Assembly: GCF_003605635.1 (NCBI RefSeq)
Contig: NZ_QMDW01000007.1
Location: forward strand, 62,001 to 126,000
DNA: 64,000 nucleotides
Reading direction: 5' to 3'
Source: Halonotius pteroides
GTDB lineage: Archaea; Halobacteriota; Halobacteria; Halobacteriales; Haloferacaceae
Shown here in pieces: positions 62,418 to 64,000 of this stretch. The notes under the pieces were generated by a model, which worked only from the letters and a program-made list of their open reading frames with translations, had not been told where the DNA came from and searched no databases. Each line of letters opens with the position of its first letter. The first letter of the stretch is position 1. The position numbers were made by a program, and so were the translations under genes.

Positions 62418-62615
62418 CGGAGAGAGTCGGATGACGCCTAAAAGCCCGTCGAAGCAGATTTCAGCGTCTGTGAGTCGGTCACATGGCCATTGTCAGGGAG
62501 ACACATGGTATACTCAACTCTACAGATATAGTGATACAACAGACGCTCACAGCGGTCACTCTGTAGTTGTGCGTCGTCAACAGAAACACCGCAACCGAAC
62601 AACCGACCTGCCGGA
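62418..62615. other. Intergenic region L11 - L1 with the L1 promoter
   Basis: 198 bp without a supported gene. Contains box A TTTTAGG (minus strand, 62443-62437) and AT-rich sequence at 62500-62540 that may terminate the L11 transcript. Confidence 0.4.
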
Positions 62616-63110
62616 TTACGCGGTCGCTTCCGCGTCGTCGACGAGCACGTCGTCGTACTCGCCGTCGTCAACGCGTTCCTTGAATGTGCGGGCGTCCTCG
62701 CCGTCGATGGTGACACCGAGGGTCATGCAGGTGCCGCTGACCTCCTTGGCGGCGTTTTTCACGTCGTAGGAGAGCAGATCCGTCGACTTCTGCTCGGCGA
62801 CCTTTTTGACCTGTTCGACGGACATGTCGGCGACGAAGTCCTCATGGGGTTCGCCGCTGCCGGTGTCGAAACCGGCCTCATCCTTGATGAGCTCCGACGT
62901 CGGCGGGACACCGACATCGATCTCGAAGGAGCCGTCGTCCTCGTAGTCGACGGTGATCGGGACTTCCATCCCGTCGAAGGCGTCGGTTTCGTCGTTGATC
63001 GTCTGTACGACAGCCTGCACGTCCACCGGCGTCGGGCCGAGTTCCGGCCCGAGCGGCGGGCCGGGGTTGGCCTGCCCGCCCGGGACGAGTACTTCGATAG
63101 TTCCAGCCAT
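62616..63110 (-). CDS. rpl11: Ribosomal protein L11
   Basis: A 164-residue protein of the GTPase-associated centre. N-terminal rRNA/factor domain: VLVPGGQANPGPPLGPELGP. C-terminal RNA-binding domain: LLSYDVKNAAKEVSGTCMTLGV. Acidic ending. The promoter box CTTAAAAACA (63141-63132) predicts a transcript starting at or just before the ATG at 63110 (an ATG at 63116 is two codons upstream), so it is leaderless and separate from L1. Confidence 0.95.
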   Translation of the reverse strand: MAGTIEVLVPGGQANPGPPLGPELGPTPVDVQAVVQTINDETDAFDGMEVPITVDYEDDGSFEIDVGVPPTSELIKDEAGFDTGSGEPHEDFVADMSVEQVKKVAEQKSTDLLSYDVKNAAKEVSGTCMTLGVTIDGEDARTFKERVDDGEYDDVLVDDAEATA

Positions 63111-63131
63111 ATCCATGTGCAGTCGGTTGCT

Positions 63132-63141
63132 GTTTTTAAGG
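63132..63141 (-). promoter_or_regulatory. TATA box of rpl11
   Basis: CTTAAAAACA on the minus strand is centred 26 nt upstream of the ATG at 63110. Confidence 0.5.
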
Positions 63142-63278
63142 GTTGTTCTTTCGGAGCCGCCACGCGGGAGTCTCACACGACCCCAGGTCGCACCGCGTGT
63201 CCACCCCCTGTGGTGTCGTCGACAGCGGCAGATCGCTACCAGTAAGCGGTCGGAGCATGTGTTCACAACTGGTCACAC

Positions 63279-63896
63279 ATGGATGACCCCCCGGACGGCG
63301 AGCCGATCGACGAGGCCACCCGAGCGGCGTTGCTCGAACGCGTCAACCGACAGAGCGCGACCATCGGGGCGAAAACACCCGAGACAATCACCACCGAGGG
63401 CACCGAGATCGATCTCCACGAATTTCTGATCGAGACGCGGAACCTCCCCGAGATCCCGCCGGGCACCAAGGATCTGGTGTCGACAGCGAAACGCCGGCTC
63501 AAAACCAAGCGCACCGAGCGCATCGAGCGACTCAAAACCGAGGAGCCACTCAGCGAGGCGACCGCAGAGGCACTGGCCGAGGAGATTATCGGACTGAGTC
63601 GCGCACGCAACGCGCTCGATGGGGTATACCGCCCCGACTACGGCGAGGAGGCCCACAACATGACCATCGATGACTACAAGCGATGGCTCGGATTCGTCGA
63701 ATCGATCCAATGGTCGCAGACCACAGCTGCCGGCCGCTGCTGTCGACCGGGCGGTCGTCGCATCTGCACCTTTTTAGGCTCCCGTCGCACACACCACATC
63801 AATGAGTTCCGACGCCTACGACTACGAGGCCCTCGGCTTGGTCGCCGGCCTCGAAATCCACCAACAGCTCGACACCGAGACCAAACTGTTCTGTGA
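63279..63896 (+). CDS. DUF5788-like protein with out-of-frame C-terminal extension
   Basis: A reading frame of 205 codons. Residues 1-148 are a helical, charged protein ([60 protein letters not shown]) that resembles the haloarchaeal DUF5788 family. After residue 148 the sequence becomes Arg/Cys/His-rich and overlaps gatE by 95 bp, which is unlike a genuine gene end. A +1 shift near 63720 would end the protein at a TAG at 63776-63778, about 18 residues later. Either a frameshift or a lost stop codon is likely. Confidence 0.55.
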   Translation: MDDPPDGEPIDEATRAALLERVNRQSATIGAKTPETITTEGTEIDLHEFLIETRNLPEIPPGTKDLVSTAKRRLKTKRTERIERLKTEEPLSEATAEALAEEIIGLSRARNALDGVYRPDYGEEAHNMTIDDYKRWLGFVESIQWSQTTAAGRCCRPGGRRICTFLGSRRTHHINEFRRLRLRGPRLGRRPRNPPTARHRDQTVL

Positions 63897-64000
63897 GTCG
63901 CCGACTGACCGCCGCGAACCTGCGGACGCCGAGCGAACGATCACGCGCTTCCTCCACCCCACCAAAAGCGAACTCGGCGAACTCGACGACGCCGCCCTCG
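63802..64000 (+). CDS. gatE: Glu-tRNA(Gln) amidotransferase subunit GatE (partial)
   Basis: The first 66 residues of GatE, which with GatD converts Glu-tRNA(Gln) to Gln-tRNA(Gln) in archaea. It begins [31 protein letters not shown], the GatE-specific [10 protein letters not shown] (GatB has GLEVHVQL). The TATA-like CTTTTTAGG (63771-63779) is about 26 nt upstream, so it is leaderless. Continues beyond the window. Confidence 0.9.
   Translation, partial: MSSDAYDYEALGLVAGLEIHQQLDTETKLFCESPTDRREPADAERTITRFLHPTKSELGELDDAAL

Noticed and set aside
1-64000. CRISPR arrays, insertion sequences and rRNA genes
   Set aside because: No regularly spaced direct repeats, transposase signatures or rRNA-like conserved segments were seen anywhere in the window.

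Overview
The window is chromosomal DNA of an extremely halophilic archaeon (class Halobacteria). The predicted proteins are strongly acidic (Asp/Glu/Ala/Thr-rich tails). Promoters are archaeal TATA boxes about 25-30 nt upstream of mostly leaderless start codons. Marker genes are archaeal: TFB, aIF-1A, aEF-1beta, GatE, ribosomal L1/L10/L12 with acidic tails, archaellins, TatA and HalX/Bat regulators. I cannot name the genus from the sequence alone.

Layout. 1-5.4 kb: an archaellin, a membrane-anchored CDC48-like AAA ATPase, an MFS permease, a HAD phosphatase and a cold-shock protein. 5.5-18.1 kb: an assimilatory nitrate island. It holds a NarK-type transporter, two tandem NasA nitrate reductases, ferredoxin-nitrite reductase, MoaA and MobA for the molybdenum cofactor, and a soluble chemotaxis transducer. 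18.4-31.2 kb: housekeeping and small genes: Lrp regulator, SIMPL protein, M29 peptidase, XPB helicase, type II NADH dehydrogenase, the cobalt transporter CbtB-CbtA with a ferredoxin, the halophile-type mevalonate decarboxylase, PyrB-PyrI, ThuA. 31.4-39.2 kb: TFB, tRNA-Arg(CCU) with degenerate copies of its 3' end, TatA, a peroxiredoxin, an HD hydrolase and a PilB/PilC-type secretion pair. 39.9-53.4 kb: a second archaellin, aIF-1A, a dense signalling cluster (histidine kinase, Bat-like regulator, HalX response regulator, two paralogous winged-helix regulators), a MATE exporter, a large 7TM-PAS-GAF-PAS kinase and a NYN nuclease. 53.4-64 kb: tRNA methylthiotransferase, tRNA-Ser(UGA) with a duplicated 3' end, DsbA/SDR/FKBP genes, aEF-1beta with a zinc micro-protein, a TctA-like permease, the L11 and L1-L10-L12 ribosomal operons, a DUF5788-like gene and the start of gatE.

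How genes work together. Nitrate enters through NarK, is reduced to nitrite by NasA (MoaA and MobA supply the molybdenum cofactor) and to ammonium by NirA. The 41-46 kb genes look like one sensory and transcriptional circuit and share a promoter element of the form GTGAC-(2-4 nt)-TAGCTA.

Most notable. Six genes or operons (narK, both nasA genes, nirA, the MATE exporter and ribosomal L1) share an unusual 5' architecture. A TATA box sits 20-40 nt upstream of a short ORF of 13-33 codons that is leaderless or nearly so. This ORF runs through a GGAGG Shine-Dalgarno and stops exactly on the start codon of the real gene (ATGA, TGATG or TAATG). Translation of these genes may depend on termination-reinitiation from a leader peptide. 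All statements come from reading the sequence; no alignment or database search was run.
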